The notes beneath the pieces are model-generated. The model made no database searches. It had not been told where the DNA came from and saw nothing but the letters and a program-made list of their open reading frames with translations. The translations under genes were made by a program, and so were the position numbers. A DNA stretch of 64,000 bases, from NCBI GenBank assembly GCA_934597165.1, contig CAKTQP010000001.1, positions 62,001 to 126,000 of the forward strand. The letters are read 5' to 3'. Source of the stretch: an uncultured Oscillospiraceae bacterium. GTDB taxonomy: Bacteria > Bacillota > Clostridia > Oscillospirales > Oscillospiraceae. Each line of letters opens with the position of its first letter. Within the stretch, counting starts at the first letter, position 1. Below are positions 50,799-61,200 of the stretch, piece after piece.

Positions 50799-53700
50799 CT
50801 ATGCCGCAGCATTGGCATTGACCCGCTCAATGACCTGCCGGATGCCTGCCCACACGGACAGGTCCGTAAAAATCTCCACAATGCTGCCGTAGTCGGTGAA
50901 CGGCGCCTCCTGTAGGACGGACAAATCCTTCATCATCCCGTTTTGGACGATGTACTCCACGATCTGATTGACGAAATAAATCTGCCTGCTGTCCAAACTG
51001 GCGTCATTCAGATACTGCGCAAACGCCTCTTTGGCTGCGTTCATATCCAGCCCTACGATTTCACGGACAAATTCCCCCAGTGGTTTCTGTCCATACTCCG
51101 CCTCGTAATCCTGCTGCGTGCCGACTTCCTTCCAGAGGATCTCCTCCAACGCCTTCACATCTTCGCCGGTGAGGGGCTGATTTCCCTTGAGCTTTGCGAT
51201 CACCGCGTTATCCATGTGCTGCCGCACATAAAATTCCGCCTTTGCCTTGTAGTTCTTGAGGTCGTCATTTTCCAGCTCGGATTCGTTCCAGTCGATGGAA
51301 AGGATTTCATCTTGAAAATCGGTGTCATAGCGGGCTTTGCTGGCGGGAATATACTTCACCAAGTCGCGCAGGCTTTTACGGATGTGTTCCAATTCGTCAA
51401 TGCCCGCCCGCTCCACATAATCCGTGTGCAAAATCCCTTCGATCAGTTGAGACTGCGCCATAATCTCCGGGATATTGGCCACCGATGCCATTCCAGAGAC
51501 CTTTTTCAGCAAGTCACTTCTCGCCTTGCCATACGTTTTGCCCGCCAGATACGCCAGTTCCATGCCATATATCAGCGCATCAAAGCGCAGCGCCTTGGCA
51601 TCATCCTCCTCCGGCGTGATGAGCGGCGCCAGCTCCTGCCCTATGCGCAGCGTGTCCTCATAGGTCAGCGCCGTGTAGCGCTCCGGCTCCGCGTACCGCT
51701 CTACCTCTCGCAAATGCTGCCGCACGGCAAAGTTGTCCTTGTTCAGCTCCCGCACCTTGCGCACCATGTCATCCACAAGCACCTTGCGGAACGCCATCAA
51801 CGCCTCTGTCTGATAGGACATATCCTGTAATTTGTACGCGATCTGTGCTTTTAAGTGGAACAGCGCCCCTTGCAGCGGGATTTGATTGGCCGCAGCCTTC
51901 CCTTTGCTCATGCGGAAGAATTCAAAATTCCCGCAGAAATCGAAAATATAGAACCGCTCCTTGTCCTGCCCGTCCAGCAGCCCCGGACACAGGCGGGTGC
52001 CCCGACCGATCATCTGCCAGAACTTCGCCTTGCTCATGACCTTCTTGAAAAACACCAGATTCAGCACCTCCGGCACATCAATGCCGGTGTCCAGCATATC
52101 CACCGAAATGGCGATCTGCGGCAGCTTCTTCGGGTCAGAAAACTCGTCGATGGCGCTCTGCGCATAGGTCATGTAGTTGTCAATGACCTTGGCAAAGCCG
52201 GGCAGGTGCGGATATTCCTTGTTAAAAACACTAAGTATTTTTTCCGCATGGGTGTGATTCTTCGCAAAGAGGATGGTCTTGCCCAGCTTGCTGCCATAGT
52301 CGATGGTAAGCCCCTTGGTCATCAGAATATCCAGCACCTGCCGGATGGTATCCTCGTTAAAAATCCACTCATTCAGCGCCGAAGAAGAGATGCTTTCCGG
52401 CAGCTCCCCGTTCTCATCCCCAAAGGTGTCTTCATAAGCCTGTTTGTCCGCATCGGAAAGCTCATCATAGACGATCCCCTGCTCCATAAACTTCAGTTTT
52501 GTTTCCACCGACAGAAAGTCCACCAGGTAGCCGTCCTTGACCGCCTGTGCCAGCTCGTAGCCGTATGTAGGCACCCCGTCTTCCAGTTGGAAAATCTCAT
52601 AGGTGTTCTTGTCGATCTCATCCTTGGGCGTAGCAGTCAGACCGACCAGCGGCGCATCGAAATAGTTGAAAATATCCCGGTATTTGTTGTACACCGACCG
52701 GTGTGCCTCGTCGCAGATCACCAGGTCAAAGTGCCCGCAGGTGAACAGCTTCCCATCCCCATCCTGCGCAGCGTCAATGACATTGTACATGGTCTGATAG
52801 GTGGAAAACACACAGTGGGCGTTGTAGTTGTCCTTTTCCTCGCAGAGGTTTGTCACGGAGAGGTCGGGCAGCAAATTCACAAAGCTGCGCTTTGCCTGGG
52901 TCACCAAGCTGTTCCGGTCGGCCAAAAACAGGATGTTTTTCACCCACCCGTGCTGGAGCAGCACGTCGCACAGGGCGATGACCGTCCTCGTCTTCCCCGA
53001 CCCGGTGGCCATGACCAGCAGCGCCTTGCGGCGGTTGCGGGTAAAGGCGTCGCAGGCAGCGCGTACGGCGCCCTCCTGATAATAGCGACCGGCGATCGCC
53101 CGATCCACCAGGATGTTCTTCAGGCTCGTCCGCATGGTCTGGAGGTTGAACAGCTTTTCCAAATCCCGCTTGGAGTAGATGGCGGCACACTTGCGTTCCG
53201 GATAGAGGTTGTCGATGATATGGGTCTCAAAGCCGTTGGTCAGGAAGATGACCGGACGGCGATGATACTGCTTCTCCAACAAATCCGCATAGAGCTTCGC
53301 CTGTTGCCGGCCTCGGCTCACATCCACACAGATATTCTTCGCCTCGATCACCGCCAACGGGCGGCCATCGTCCCCATAGAGCACATAATCCGCATACCCA
53401 TCCTGAGACTTGTTGGGCATCCCGGACAGCGGCACTTCGTTGCGCCAGTCCTTGCCCTCCACCCAACCTGCGTCGGTGAGCATGGTGTCGATATAGATTT
53501 TGCGAGTCTTGTATTCGGACAGATCCAGCGGTTTCGGCACATAGGTCTGCTGCTGTTCCGCGCGCCGGGCGGTCAGCTCCTCTTTCAGCGCGGCGTTCTC
53601 CGCCATCAGCTTCGCCAGATCCAGTTTTTCCTCTGTGGAAACCACCGCCGGAGGGGCCTCCTGTTGGGTCAGAAGGGAGCGGTCGAAGGTGCCTGCCGTA

Positions 53701-54086
53701 TACGTTTCGCCATAGCAGTACGCGATAAAATCGAGAAAAATATAGAGGTTTTCCAAGCACAGCTCCGCCTGTTCCTCCGTGATCTTCTTCCCACTGTGCG
53801 CCGCCACATTGCCCAGCTTCCGAATAAAATCCAAACGCCGCCAGAGGTCGAGCTCCACAATGTCCCGAAACGCATCGTTGTTGACCAGGTTGACCAAATG
53901 ATCCTGATAGGGCATGACCAGCGCATCGTCCACAGAGTACATCCACTTGACCGCAAACTCCATCGCCCGCCGGCAATTCAGCACACAGGCGGAGACGTCA
54001 ATGGGCAGGATCTTCTCAGCAGATACCGCCACCGGCGCAAACACAGAGAACTGCGCGTCGGTGGTGAAGCGGTCAAAGTTGGTCAT
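50799..54086 (-). CDS. hsdR: Type I restriction enzyme R subunit
   Basis: This 1095-residue subunit translocates and cuts unmodified DNA. The N-terminal 130 residues look like a DUF4145-type helical domain. A PD-ExK nuclease follows, with Asp233, Glu248 and Lys250 (VIEAK). The helicase motor has ATGSGKT (360-366), DEAH (459-462) and LTATP, and an EcoEI-type C-terminal domain ends the protein. It is separated from hsdS and hsdM by one unrelated gene. All motifs appear intact, so the enzyme should be active. Confidence 0.94.
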   Translation of the reverse strand: MTNFDRFTTDAQFSVFAPVAVSAEKILPIDVSACVLNCRRAMEFAVKWMYSVDDALVMPYQDHLVNLVNNDAFRDIVELDLWRRLDFIRKLGNVAAHSGKKITEEQAELCLENLYIFLDFIAYCYGETYTAGTFDRSLLTQQEAPPAVVSTEEKLDLAKLMAENAALKEELTARRAEQQQTYVPKPLDLSEYKTRKIYIDTMLTDAGWVEGKDWRNEVPLSGMPNKSQDGYADYVLYGDDGRPLAVIEAKNICVDVSRGRQQAKLYADLLEKQYHRRPVIFLTNGFETHIIDNLYPERKCAAIYSKRDLEKLFNLQTMRTSLKNILVDRAIAGRYYQEGAVRAACDAFTRNRRKALLVMATGSGKTRTVIALCDVLLQHGWVKNILFLADRNSLVTQAKRSFVNLLPDLSVTNLCEEKDNYNAHCVFSTYQTMYNVIDAAQDGDGKLFTCGHFDLVICDEAHRSVYNKYRDIFNYFDAPLVGLTATPKDEIDKNTYEIFQLEDGVPTYGYELAQAVKDGYLVDFLSVETKLKFMEQGIVYDELSDADKQAYEDTFGDENGELPESISSSALNEWIFNEDTIRQVLDILMTKGLTIDYGSKLGKTILFAKNHTHAEKILSVFNKEYPHLPGFAKVIDNYMTYAQSAIDEFSDPKKLPQIAISVDMLDTGIDVPEVLNLVFFKKVMSKAKFWQMIGRGTRLCPGLLDGQDKERFYIFDFCGNFEFFRMSKGKAAANQIPLQGALFHLKAQIAYKLQDMSYQTEALMAFRKVLVDDMVRKVRELNKDNFAVRQHLREVERYAEPERYTALTYEDTLRIGQELAPLITPEEDDAKALRFDALIYGMELAYLAGKTYGKARSDLLKKVSGMASVANIPEIMAQSQLIEGILHTDYVERAGIDELEHIRKSLRDLVKYIPASKARYDTDFQDEILSIDWNESELENDDLKNYKAKAEFYVRQHMDNAVIAKLKGNQPLTGEDVKALEEILWKEVGTQQDYEAEYGQKPLGEFVREIVGLDMNAAKEAFAQYLNDASLDSRQIYFVNQIVEYIVQNGMMKDLSVLQEAPFTDYGSIVEIFTDLSVWAGIRQVIERVNANAAA

Positions 54087-54102
54087 GAATCTCCCTCCAG
54101 TG

Positions 54103-54924
54103 TTACTTTAAATCAAGTACTTTCTCAATTTTTAACTTTTTCATTCTAATCATCCGTAGAACGAATTTCTCATAACTTTCATCAGGATAATCTGGATTAT
54201 CTATCTCATCATATTCATCCGCCGTTCCCAAAATTGATGCCATCGACTCTTTCAGTCTCGATACCATCACTGCATAACCGGTCGGACTTCCTTTTCGAAT
54301 TAGAACTTTAATTTTTCGTGGCAATTCTCCATATAATTTTTTCAGTTGCGCTAAATGCTCGTCTAAGGTCAAATCTGAAGTTTCTTTAAAAATAGTATCA
54401 ACTCTAATATTGATGATTTGCTCTAGCTCATCCGCAGTTGCTTTTTCACATTTTGTGCCGCGCCGAACATAAGTAACATCCTTATCCAGATCTGTAGTTT
54501 GATTTTGTGAAATAAATGGAAGTCTCTCCGGCGTATCATGTACCATCAAAAGCTGAAATTTCTTTCCTTTCACAGCCTCATATTCTGAACTCTCGTAGCT
54601 ATAATTATATATTTCATAATCAAGTCCAGCAGGAATGTACTTTGAAATTTCGTTATTTATCTCAGCCTTATCTTTAAACGCTTCTAAGCCAACTGGTGTG
54701 ACTCTTCCATCAGGTTCTTCACGCACTCCAACGACAATAACTCCCCCTCTTGAATTTGCCATAGCGAGAATTGTCTTTGCTAAATGCCCTTTTTCAACCC
54801 AATTTGCTTTAAAGTCTACTTCATCCATTTCACCGCAATTTTCTCTTAAAAAATCACGGAAATTATCTTTTGTTGGTTCTTTCAAAAAACCATCATAAAA
54901 TTTATCTTTACCTTGCTTAATCAA
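54103..54924 (-). CDS. AlbA_2 (Schlafen-type) ATP-binding domain protein inside the hsd locus
   Basis: This 273-residue protein has the AlbA_2/Schlafen-like fold: EVDFKANWVEKGHLAKTILA, then MANSRGGVIVVGVRE (about 35-70), and a later VTYVRRGTKCEKATADEL. Such proteins are often labelled putative transcriptional regulators or ATP-binding proteins. The base composition is clearly more AT-rich than in hsdR and hsdM, as in hsdS, which suggests a separate origin. It starts 18 bases after hsdS and ends 16 bases before hsdR. A defence-accessory or regulatory role is possible but unproven. Confidence 0.8.
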   Translation of the reverse strand: MIKQGKDKFYDGFLKEPTKDNFRDFLRENCGEMDEVDFKANWVEKGHLAKTILAMANSRGGVIVVGVREEPDGRVTPVGLEAFKDKAEINNEISKYIPAGLDYEIYNYSYESSEYEAVKGKKFQLLMVHDTPERLPFISQNQTTDLDKDVTYVRRGTKCEKATADELEQIINIRVDTIFKETSDLTLDEHLAQLKKLYGELPRKIKVLIRKGSPTGYAVMVSRLKESMASILGTADEYDEIDNPDYPDESYEKFVLRMIRMKKLKIEKVLDLK

Positions 54925-54942
54925 TTGATATACCTCGCGGCT

Positions 54943-56076
54943 TCATCCAAAATACTTCTGCATCAGTGCTTTTTGTAATACTTCCATTTTATCCAGACTT
55001 TTCTGGATTGTCAATTTTGTTTTGTAGACCTGTTCTACAAATGCAGAAAATTGCTTCTGTATCGTCTGGTCAACCTTTTTGACTTGTATGCCAAGTAACC
55101 CAGCTTTAGAGATATTTTTCATACTACCACTTGTTCCCGATGCAATGCGCCGAATACTTTCTTTCGTACTACTTTGAATCAGAAGTTGCCACACAAATAT
55201 AGGACATGCATTACCTTTTACTTCTGCTCTCCACAACCGGTCTGGAAGATAGGTATTCATAGACACATCCCACACATAAGCTGCTGCTCCAACTAGTTCA
55301 ATCGTATTCATCCGGCTAATTATTACATCTCCCTTTCTTACACGATGCTCCTCTAAAGGTTTATAACCAAGCGGTAGATTCTTTACTTGTTTTCTGTCAA
55401 AGTTGTCATAAGTTACCGCACTTGTTTTGAGCACCTTATTAGGACAGGGGTCTTCACCGGCAAGACTTTTCCCTGCGTTCAACCCCATAATATAATATGA
55501 CAATGGCACATTTTCATCAATATCCCCAAACAGCTCAACAAATCGCGCTTTAACAAGCTCGTCCAGCTTTTGAAGCTGCTGCTCATACAGCTCAAAATTT
55601 CTCTTTGCCAAGTTCATTACTTTAACAATTCTATCCTGTTCTTCCAAATCAGGCAGTCGCACTGGCAAATCTAAAAAAATGTGTGTCGGCAAACTACGCC
55701 TTCTAGCTGTTGTCCCTCTCAAGTGCGCAGTATAATACTTCATGGCATAAGGCCCATGTAAATAATACTCGAGATAGCTGCTCAACACTTGAGTATAATC
55801 AATATTCCACACCTGATATGCAGGACTCATAATTCCTACATCAACAATTGTTTGTGCATAAATTACTCCTTCGTCAATAGGGAAACCAACTACAAGCTGC
55901 CCATACCGCACGACTTTATAATTTCGTTTATCCACCGACGCAATATTTTTCTTAAAACGCTCACTTTGAAGAACAATTCCATCCCTCATCGTTATAGATA
56001 ATGTCGGATATGAATTATCCTCACAACGTTCAACATCCGCTATCGAAATTATATCTCCCAGCCGAACTTCTCTCAT
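54943..56076 (-). CDS. hsdS: Type I restriction-modification specificity subunit
   Basis: This 377-residue protein determines the DNA sequence bound by the modification and restriction complex. Two target-recognition domains are each followed by a helical spacer, one around residues 140-195 (LPDLEEQDRIVKVMNLAKRN) and one at the C-terminus (IQKQFSAFVEQVYKTKLT). The sequence is AT-rich compared with hsdM, as usual for rapidly exchanged specificity genes. The ATG at 56076 shares its A with the hsdM stop (TGATG). A GTG one codon earlier is an alternative start. Confidence 0.92.
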   Translation of the reverse strand: MREVRLGDIISIADVERCEDNSYPTLSITMRDGIVLQSERFKKNIASVDKRNYKVVRYGQLVVGFPIDEGVIYAQTIVDVGIMSPAYQVWNIDYTQVLSSYLEYYLHGPYAMKYYTAHLRGTTARRRSLPTHIFLDLPVRLPDLEEQDRIVKVMNLAKRNFELYEQQLQKLDELVKARFVELFGDIDENVPLSYYIMGLNAGKSLAGEDPCPNKVLKTSAVTYDNFDRKQVKNLPLGYKPLEEHRVRKGDVIISRMNTIELVGAAAYVWDVSMNTYLPDRLWRAEVKGNACPIFVWQLLIQSSTKESIRRIASGTSGSMKNISKAGLLGIQVKKVDQTIQKQFSAFVEQVYKTKLTIQKSLDKMEVLQKALMQKYFG

Positions 56077-57572
56077 CACAGCATCTCCCCCAACTCAACC
56101 ATAGCCTTATCAATCTCCTCCTTCAATTTATAAAGCTCCGCCAAAATCTCCTCCGTAGGCGGATACTCCACCGGCACATACTCCACCTTTTTGTAGCGGT
56201 TGATGGACAGATCATAGCCGTTTTCCACGATCTCCTCCTTGGGCACAAAGAAGGATTGTTCCGTCCGCTCCCGCGCCTGCTCCGCCTCCAGGTTTTTGAA
56301 CCGGGCGACAATATCCGGGATGTCATTCTCCTGCACCGGGCTGCGCTTATCGTCCAAGGAACGGCCGTCCGCCTGCATATCATAGAACCACACCTGATCC
56401 GTCCCCCCGTGCCCCGTTTTGGTAAAGACCAAAACCGCCGTAGACACACCGGCGTAGGGCTTAAAGACGCCGGACGGCATAGAGATGACCGCCTCCAACC
56501 GATTCTCCTCCACCAGCGCCTTCCGGATGGATTTATGCGCTTTGGACGAGCCGAACAGCACACCGTCCGGCACGATACAAGCGCAGCGCCCGCCGATGCG
56601 CAGCATCCGCAGGAATAGCGCCAGGAACAGCAGCTCCGTTTTCTTCGTCTTGCACACCTTCAACAGGTCGGCAGAGACCGTATCCGCATCCAAACTGCCC
56701 TTAAACGGTGGATTGGCCAGGATGAGCGAGTATTTCTCCTTGTCCGGATTCTGATCGGACAGGCTGTCCCGATACTCGATAAAGGGGTTGTCAATGCCAT
56801 GGGTCATCATATTCATCGCGCCGATCCGGAGCATGGTACGATCCATGTCGTAGCCGGAGAACATATGGTTCATATAATGATCCTTCTTTTGGCGGTCAAA
56901 GAAGATTTCCTTCTTGCGGTGCTCCTTCAAATACTCGCCTGCCGTGACGAGAAAACCGGAGGTGCCGCAAGCCGGGTCACAGATCACATCGTCTGCCTTG
57001 GGGTCCATGAGCTCCACCATCATGCGGATGATGTGCCGAGGGGTACGGAATTGCCCGTTCAGACCGGATTGGCTGATCTTCGAGAGCAGATATTCATAGG
57101 TATCCCCTCGCACATCCGCCGCCTGCGACTCGTTCATCAGCTGATAGATCTCGTCCAGCGCATCCACCACCTTGCTCAGCAGCAGCGGGGTCGGCAGCTT
57201 GAAGATGGCGTCGCCCATGTACTTGGAATAGGCGCTGTTTTTGTCATCATGCAGCCCTTTGATGAACGGGAACACCCACTCCTGCATCACAGCATACATC
57301 TTTGCCGCCGGAAAGTCGTGGAACACGCTCCACTTGAGCTGCTGCCCGTCAATGGTACGCTCTCCAAGCTGCACTTCCACTGTGAACACGCTCTGATACG
57401 GCAGCCCCAACATGGCCGCTTCTTTGGCACGGCGATTATCGGAATCGTCCAGATCCCGGATGAACATGAGATAGGTGATCTGCTCGATCACATCCAACGG
57501 GTTGACCAATCCGCCCGCCGCGAAAACATCCCAAAGACTGTCAATTTTATTTTTCAATTCACCGGTAAGCAT
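56076..57572 (-). CDS. hsdM: Type I DNA N6-adenine methyltransferase subunit
   Basis: This 498-residue enzyme methylates adenine in the target site using SAM. Motif I reads DPACGTSGF (199-207) and the catalytic motif IV reads NPPF (287-290). An N-terminal helical HsdM_N domain precedes them and a coiled helix ends the protein. It is the first gene of the locus behind a good promoter, so modification can be made before restriction. Motifs are complete. Confidence 0.95.
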   Translation of the reverse strand: MLTGELKNKIDSLWDVFAAGGLVNPLDVIEQITYLMFIRDLDDSDNRRAKEAAMLGLPYQSVFTVEVQLGERTIDGQQLKWSVFHDFPAAKMYAVMQEWVFPFIKGLHDDKNSAYSKYMGDAIFKLPTPLLLSKVVDALDEIYQLMNESQAADVRGDTYEYLLSKISQSGLNGQFRTPRHIIRMMVELMDPKADDVICDPACGTSGFLVTAGEYLKEHRKKEIFFDRQKKDHYMNHMFSGYDMDRTMLRIGAMNMMTHGIDNPFIEYRDSLSDQNPDKEKYSLILANPPFKGSLDADTVSADLLKVCKTKKTELLFLALFLRMLRIGGRCACIVPDGVLFGSSKAHKSIRKALVEENRLEAVISMPSGVFKPYAGVSTAVLVFTKTGHGGTDQVWFYDMQADGRSLDDKRSPVQENDIPDIVARFKNLEAEQARERTEQSFFVPKEEIVENGYDLSINRYKKVEYVPVEYPPTEEILAELYKLKEEIDKAMVELGEML

Positions 57573-57619
57573 TCTTTTTCTCCATTTCTGCTATTTCGCC
57601 TTTTTACAACAATAACTAA

Positions 57620-57648
57620 ATTGTATCTACCCACCGGCAGCCCGTCAA
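57620..57648 (-). promoter_or_regulatory. Promoter of the hsd locus
   Basis: On the minus strand TTGACG (57643-57648), a 17-base spacer and TACAAT (57620-57625) form a near-consensus promoter about 50 bases before hsdM. Confidence 0.65.
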
Positions 57649-57677
57649 CCCAAAATCCTTTTGCGCCGCGAAAGCCG

Positions 57678-57706
57678 TTGACTTTGCAAAGGTATTCCAG
57701 TACAAT
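57678..57706 (+). promoter_or_regulatory. Promoter of the cobalamin riboswitch transcript
   Basis: TTGACT (57678-57683), a 17-base spacer and TACAAT (57701-57706) form a good promoter, divergent from the hsd promoter. The riboswitch begins about 30 bases downstream. The transcript leader before the coding start is about 500 bases. Confidence 0.65.
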
Positions 57707-57737
57707 GAAGGCGACAATCGAATGTTTGAGTTGGCTC

Positions 57738-57990
57738 GTCGATACCGTGTAGCCGTTTTGCTGTAACGACCTGGGATAGAGGTCAGGCGGCGGCTAGAAA
57801 TGAATGGGGTGCAAAGCCCCGCGCGACCGGCACTGTGAGCGCAAGGACACACCGAAGCCGGTGACGTAGACCGTCACCGGCAGGGACCAAAGTCCACCAT
57901 TGCGGAACCTGTTCCGTGAGAAGGGAGGATGTGTACGCGAGGAGGAAAATTTCCCCTCAGAGCGCGAGTCAGGAGACTTACACGGGGCAG
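57738..57990 (+). promoter_or_regulatory. Cobalamin riboswitch
   Basis: The core of a cobalamin aptamer is recognisable: GAATGGGGTGCAAAGCCCC (57802-57820), then CGACCGGCACTGTGAGCG in the position of the CxGCCACTG element, and the B12-box-like GCGAGTCAGGAGACTTAC (57963-57980) near the 3' end. The part between is longer than in compact examples and holds an extra hairpin (GCCGGTGACG with CGTCACCGGC at 57857-57881). Exact borders are uncertain. It should lower expression of the downstream surface protein when cobalamin is abundant. Confidence 0.8.
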
Positions 57991-58096
57991 AGCCATGGCA
58001 GCGGGCGGCATCTCCGTGAGCAAACAATGGCAGATGGACACTGATTTTCTCCGACTAGGAAATCGGTCTATTTGTGCTGGACTCCGAGCAGCCGTC

Positions 58097-58147
58097 TCTC
58101 CCAAAAATCGCAGGGAGGGACGGTATTTTTGTCATGCCGTCCTCCTG
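58097..58147 (+). promoter_or_regulatory. Alternative hairpins between riboswitch and coding start
   Basis: A 13-pair stem with two bulged G bases joins 58111-58125 and 58135-58147. CTCCC at 58098-58102 can instead pair with GGGAG at 58113-58117, which would break that stem. No T-run follows, so this is not a standard terminator. It may be part of the expression platform. The rest of the leader up to 58196 shows nothing I recognise. Confidence 0.3.
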
Positions 58148-58210
58148 TCCCCTAGGCATACACCTGGTCTCCCCAGTTGTAGATTTCAAAAAAAGAAGGA
58201 GGAACAACCT

Positions 58211-61200
58211 ATGACAAAACGGATCGGTTCCCTTCTGTTGGCGCTTATCATGACGTTCTCGTTGGCTGTGCCAGCGATGGCAGTCGCAGAGCCAGAGCAG
58301 ACAGAAGAACCTACCGCCAGCACCGTGGAGCCAACCACTCCCGCCGACGCTGACACCACGGCGGACACTTCCGCGCCCGCACCGGAGGAGACTCCGGACA
58401 CTTCGGAAACAGAGAAAGACACGGACTCCAAAGCGGAGAAGCCTGCGGCAAAGAAGGCTGCCGCTAAGGCGGCTGTTTCGGTACAGTCCGTACAATCTGA
58501 CCTAGACGCTTATTTTGCGGATTTGCCCTTGACGGCAGAAGCTCAGAACGGTGCTTCCAACCTGCAATGGTCGATCAAAAGCGGCGTCCTGACCTCTCCC
58601 AAAGGTTTCTCGAATGCCACCCGCTCCCTGACCTTGACCGCTACCGCAGACACTCATCTGACGTTTGAATACAAGGTATCTACATCAACATACGATACGT
58701 TCAACTTTACACACAATGATAGCGTTATCGTCAAAGACAAAAGCGGCGAGATCGATTGGACACCCGTTGAGCTAGATGTTAGCAAGGGTGACAAACTGAA
58801 TTTCTCCTACAAAAAGACTAGCAGCGTTGCAGCTGGTGACGACCGCATTTATGTCCGCAACTTCGCCGTCGGGGAAGGCATCCCTATCACCTTCCACGCC
58901 AACGGCGGCACCGGTGAGGATTATACCCAGAACATCTACGGCGGCAAGGGCACCCTGAAGGCCAACACCTTCACCTGTGACGGCAAGGTCTTCGCCGGTT
59001 GGGCCACCTCTGCTGAAGGCGATGTGGTCTACACCGACCAGGCGTCTGTGACCGACGTCACCGAGGCAATGGAGCTGTACGCCCGTTGGGCAGACGCCTC
59101 TACCGTCACCTTTGAAAACGGCAGCAAGACCACCACTGTCCAGGTGCCCACCGGCACTGCTATCGGCAGCGCACGCATCCCCAGCGAGGGCACCAAGAAA
59201 GGCTACCTGTTTGACGGCTGGTTCCACGGCGACACCAAGCTGACCGCCGAAACGGTCATCACCGAGGCGATCACCTTCACCGCTAAGTGGACCCCCATCA
59301 CCTACACTATCGCCTTCAACGCCAACGGCGGCGAGGGCACTATGGAGCCCATCACTGCCACCTATGACCAGGAAGTCACACCCGAGTGCACCTTCACCCG
59401 TACCGGTTACGACTTCAATGGTTGGAGCGATTCCAAGGGTTCCTCCAGCGGTTCTATGACCGCAAAGAATCTGACCTCCACCCAGGGCGCAACGGTCACC
59501 CTGTACGCCACCTGGAAGGGTCAGGATGTTCCGGTCACCATCGACTACAACTATGAAGGTTCTACTCCCACTCAGAGAACTTGCGTCGTAGGTGAGAACT
59601 ACAACTATATCCGGAATACCCAGACTGGCGGCTCCTCATATACCAAGCTAGAAGACCCCACCCGCACCGGTTGGATCTTTGTCGGTTGGTATGACGCAGC
59701 CGAGGGCGGCAACGAAATCGACTATTCGTACAAGTTTACCGACACCACTCCCATGACCCTCTACGCCCATTGGGTGAAAGGCATCACCGTCCACTTTGAC
59801 GGCAACGGCTACAAGGGCACCATCAAGGACAAGACAGTGCTGGCAGACAAGGTGTTCAGCAGCCTGCCCTACCTGACCAAGTCCTCCTATCCGGACAACC
59901 AGGCGCTGGACGGCTGGTACACCGCCAAAGAGGGCGGCGAGCAGGTCACTGCTGACACCAAATTTACCGGTGACGAAGTGACCCTGTACGCCCATTGGAG
60001 AGACTATCAGTATATCGTCAAGTTCAACATCAAGTCTAGCGACAAATCCACTGTGAAGGGCACCATGGAAGACTTCCCCGCCCCCTTTGACAAGGATGTC
60101 ACCCTGCCCAAGTGCGCCTTCACCCGTGAGGGCTACCGCTTCGCAGGCTGGTCCACCAGCAGCTGGGGCAGCACCGTCACCTATACTGATGGTGCGACCC
60201 TGAACCGCCCCTTTGAAGAGGACGACTGGGGTGATGGCAGCGAAGATCATGAGCCCTTCAACCTGTACGCCATCTGGACAGAGACCGTTTTCGGCAAAGC
60301 ATATAAGGACATCGCCGCCAAGCTCCCCACAGACAACGGCATCCGGGACACCACCGCCCTGGAACTGCTCACCTCTGGTGACGGCTACACCGTCAGCTGG
60401 AGCAGCAGCAACACAGACTACATCACCAACGCCGGCGCAGTCACTCTGCCTGAGACCGGCAACGTGACCGTGACCCTGACCGCCACCGTTACGGAAACGG
60501 CAACCGGCGAGACCGAGACCAAGGACTACACCCTGACCCTGTATTCCCTGCGTCAGACAGAGACCGAAAACGCTCTGAACGCAGCCGCCAACGCCATGAC
60601 CGGCACATTAAATCCCGTCTACAGCACCGACACCAACCTCATCGACTTCGCTTCCAAGAAGCTGGGCGACAAGCTGGACGGCATCAAGCTGACCATCAAA
60701 GCGGCTAAGACCGACAAAGGCGGCGCCGCCGTCAGCAAGGACGGCACCATCACCTATTACTTCCCCCAGGATACCCTCAGCGGCAGCGGTGTTTATTTCT
60801 ATGTCCCCTTCGTCCTGGAAAAGGACGGGATCACCGTAGAAAAAGAGTGGTACGCCAACATTCCTTGGGACAAGGGCAAGCTCCGCACCTACCTGGAACA
60901 GGAGATCGCAGCGCTGTCCATCGACACCGAGAACGTCAGTGAACTGTCCCTGCCTCAGGTGCTGAAAAAGGACGGAAAACAGCTGGGGTGGAGCCATCTC
61001 ACCTGGACTTCCAGCAATGAAAAGGTGGTCAAAGTGGGCAGCGCCTCCAGCTATAACGGCGACTACAAGGTGACCATCTACAAGACCGCTGTCCCCACCC
61101 CGGTGACCCTGACCGCCACCCTGAAGTGCAACAGCGTCGACGGCGTATCCGTCACCAAATCCTTTGACATCATCGTGGCCGCCGGCACTGGCAGCGACAC

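Noticed and set aside
51855..54149. A 764-codon open frame antisense to hsdR
   Set aside because: It covers hsdR, whose nuclease and helicase motifs are intact. The translation is rich in His, Arg and Leu, without domains.
58890..60290. CRISPR-like or tandem DNA repeats
   Set aside because: The periodicity is from degenerate InlB protein repeats of varying length, not identical DNA repeats with spacers.
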